This document shows, in pieces, positions 30,723-32,011 of a stretch of 32,011 nt of DNA. The stretch comes from an uncultured Collinsella sp. (lineage in GTDB: Bacteria > Actinomycetota > Coriobacteriia > Coriobacteriales > Coriobacteriaceae), in the NCBI GenBank assembly GCA_902467875.1, contig CABQWP010000017.1:1-32011 (forward strand), written 5' to 3'. Under the pieces are notes generated by a model. The model searched no databases. It was not told the DNA's origin and saw only the letters and a list, made by a program, of their open reading frames with translations. Position numbers and translations under genes: made by a program. Within the stretch, counting starts at the first letter, position 1; each line of letters opens with the position of its first letter.

Positions 30723-32003
30723 ATGTTCGCTGCCGCCATCTCGCTCGTCGGTCTTGCGGCGACCGTCTACCTTGTCTTGCGCGAGGCCAAGGCCATTCGC
30801 GCTCAGTCGGGCACCGTTACCAAAAGCGCTCTTGGGTGGAGCGTCGCCTTCGGTCTGTTCCAGCTCTTTTTGACCATTTGGGGCGCCATTGGCCTCGTCG
30901 CCCAAAACGAGCCGCTCGCCTTTGTGATGCTCATTCTGACCAACGCCATCCTCACCGGATGCGCTTGGACCAGCATCGCCCGCGACCGCATCGCCCCGCG
31001 CGTCTTTGCGTTCGCTGCTACCGATGCCCCCGCCCCCACCGGCAAGCTTGCCCGCCTGCGCGGCGCCTTCGTGGGCAAACCGCTCGTCGCGGCCGTCCTG
31101 TGCTTGCTACTCGCCGGCGTCTTTGCGCTGCTGGGCATGGAGGTCTCGTCCAACCACGACTTTACCTGGGTCTACCCCCTGTGTATCCTGCTTGAGTGGG
31201 CCATCATCACCGCGCTCATGAGCGGCCTGTTCTTCCTGTTCCAGCGCCACGGTGCAGCTCCCGCGGTCCTGGCCTTTGCCCTCTTTGTCCTGGGCATTGC
31301 CGAGTTCTTCGTCATTACGTTTAAATCCATGCCCATCCAGCCGGGCGACCTTTCGGCCATTTCCACCGCCGCCGCGGTCGCCGGCAACGGCTACACCTTC
31401 TCGATCTCGCTGTTCTGCGTGCTGTCCATGGGCTTTACCGCCATCTCGATGCTGCTGTGCGAGTACGCTGGCATCGTGGCGCCGCATCGCCAGAAGGGCG
31501 CCGTCAATGCCAAGCGCATGCTGCTCACCAACCTGCTCGTCGCCGTGCTGTGCCTGGGCGGCGTGACCGCGCACGTCACGCTTATCGACTACTACAACAC
31601 CCTCGGCATCACCGTCTACACCTGGCGCCCGCTCGAGAGCTACTGGCGCGAGGGCTACATGCCCGCTTTCATTAGCGCAGCGCAGTCCATCAAGCCGCCC
31701 AAGCCCGCCGATTACTCCGTCGACGATGCCAAGGCCACGCTCAAAAAGTACGCCAAGGCCTACGACAAGTCCGACGCGGCCAAGAGCGACGAGCGCGCCG
31801 CCGCAAAGGACCAATTCGACAGCGAGAAGCCCACGGTCATCGCCATCATGAACGAGACGTTCTCGGATCTGTCGATCTACCAGAACATGCGCGCCGGCTA
31901 CGAGGGCCCGCAGTATTTTAAGAGCCTGTCCAACTGCCTCAGCCGCGGCAAGCTCTACGTGAGCGCCTACGGCGGGGGGGCCCCCCACACCGCGGTTTGG
32001 TAG
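30723..32003 (+). CDS. LTA-synthase-like membrane sulfatase, cut at the contig end
   Basis: Start of a polyglycerol-phosphate transferase-type membrane protein. Several hydrophobic helices occupy about 1-230 and a further one near 270-295. The extracellular sulfatase fold then begins with VIAIMNETFSDLS; Glu378 corresponds to the metal-binding Glu of LtaS (NESF). The catalytic Thr expected just after YGGG is not reached: from about 31974 the DNA becomes G7C6 and the protein reads APHTAVW then stop, which fits no family member I know. The gene is therefore partial and the stop at 32001-32003 is probably false. ATG 30723 follows GAGGAGTCTCAGC. Role: wall polymer or glycolipid modification. Confidence 0.85.
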   Translation: MFAAAISLVGLAATVYLVLREAKAIRAQSGTVTKSALGWSVAFGLFQLFLTIWGAIGLVAQNEPLAFVMLILTNAILTGCAWTSIARDRIAPRVFAFAATDAPAPTGKLARLRGAFVGKPLVAAVLCLLLAGVFALLGMEVSSNHDFTWVYPLCILLEWAIITALMSGLFFLFQRHGAAPAVLAFALFVLGIAEFFVITFKSMPIQPGDLSAISTAAAVAGNGYTFSISLFCVLSMGFTAISMLLCEYAGIVAPHRQKGAVNAKRMLLTNLLVAVLCLGGVTAHVTLIDYYNTLGITVYTWRPLESYWREGYMPAFISAAQSIKPPKPADYSVDDAKATLKKYAKAYDKSDAAKSDERAAAKDQFDSEKPTVIAIMNETFSDLSIYQNMRAGYEGPQYFKSLSNCLSRGKLYVSAYGGGAPHTAVW

Positions 32004-32011
32004 CCTGGTCG
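31974..32011. other. Probably erroneous sequence at the right contig end
   Basis: Seven G followed by six C interrupt a conserved YGGG(T) motif, after which the reading frame loses all family likeness. This is best read as a chimeric or low-quality end. Confidence 0.65.

Overview
The window reads as one contig from a high-G+C Gram-positive gut bacterium of the Coriobacteriia, most likely Collinsella. That assignment is an inference from three things: strong C/G bias at third codon positions, a gene set of Actinomycetota/Coriobacteriia flavour (OFA-type transporter, Kup, LTA-synthase-type sulfatase, Tex, many two-gene half-ABC exporters), and frequent intergenic palindromes of the TGTGACAAAGGGAC type. 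No rRNA, tRNA, CRISPR array, transposase or phage gene was seen. Both ends carry homopolymer tracts (13 C at the left, 7 G then 6 C at the right), and the right end derails a conserved protein motif, so the extreme ends should not be trusted.

Layout. 46-1922 (minus): an aldose 1-epimerase family protein and an acidic single-pass membrane protein of unknown function. 2183-3916 (plus): an MFS exporter and a low-molecular-weight tyrosine phosphatase. 4094-5455 (minus): a DUF4143-type ATPase, less G+C rich than its neighbours, bracketed by repeats and preceded by three direct repeats spaced exactly 33 bp. 5640-6786 (minus): a pyridoxal/pyridoxamine kinase overlapping a small Cys-rich TIGR04076-like protein. 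7000-11231 (plus): an operon of a MarR regulator and a heterodimeric ABC exporter whose first half has a degenerate ATP site; all three genes overlap by 8 bp and a good promoter carries a dyad over its -10. 11789-12880 (plus): a membrane diguanylate cyclase whose ribosome binding site and start codon are tandemly duplicated. 12924-17349: a LysR regulator diverging from an SDR / OFA-type MFS / Gfo-Idh-MocA cluster, probably uptake and oxidation of a small organic substrate. 17761-19908: Tex. 20290-22015 (minus): transaldolase and a Cof-type HAD phosphatase. 22091-24658 (plus): an RlmKL-like fused methyltransferase whose N-terminal catalytic motifs look lost. 24753-29501 (minus): a potassium module of Kup, a 64-residue tail-anchored protein, a KdpD lacking its N-terminal sensor region, and KdpE, with no kdpFABC in view. 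29660-30508 (minus): nitroreductase. 30723-end (plus): a 3'-truncated LTA-synthase-like sulfatase.

The main structural theme is the non-coding DNA. At least six copies of a 33-40 bp palindrome sit within a few to tens of bases of gene ends; two variant copies changed both arms together, which argues that the fold or dyad is kept by selection. Larger nested inverted repeats occupy the boundaries at 2009-2073, 3953-4048, 11404-11575, 17521-17676, 19918-20259 and 24662-24728. The most interesting coding observations are the Kup-linked small membrane protein and short KdpD, the RlmL-dead RlmKL fusion, and the undescribed LysR/SDR/OFA/Gfo-Idh cluster.
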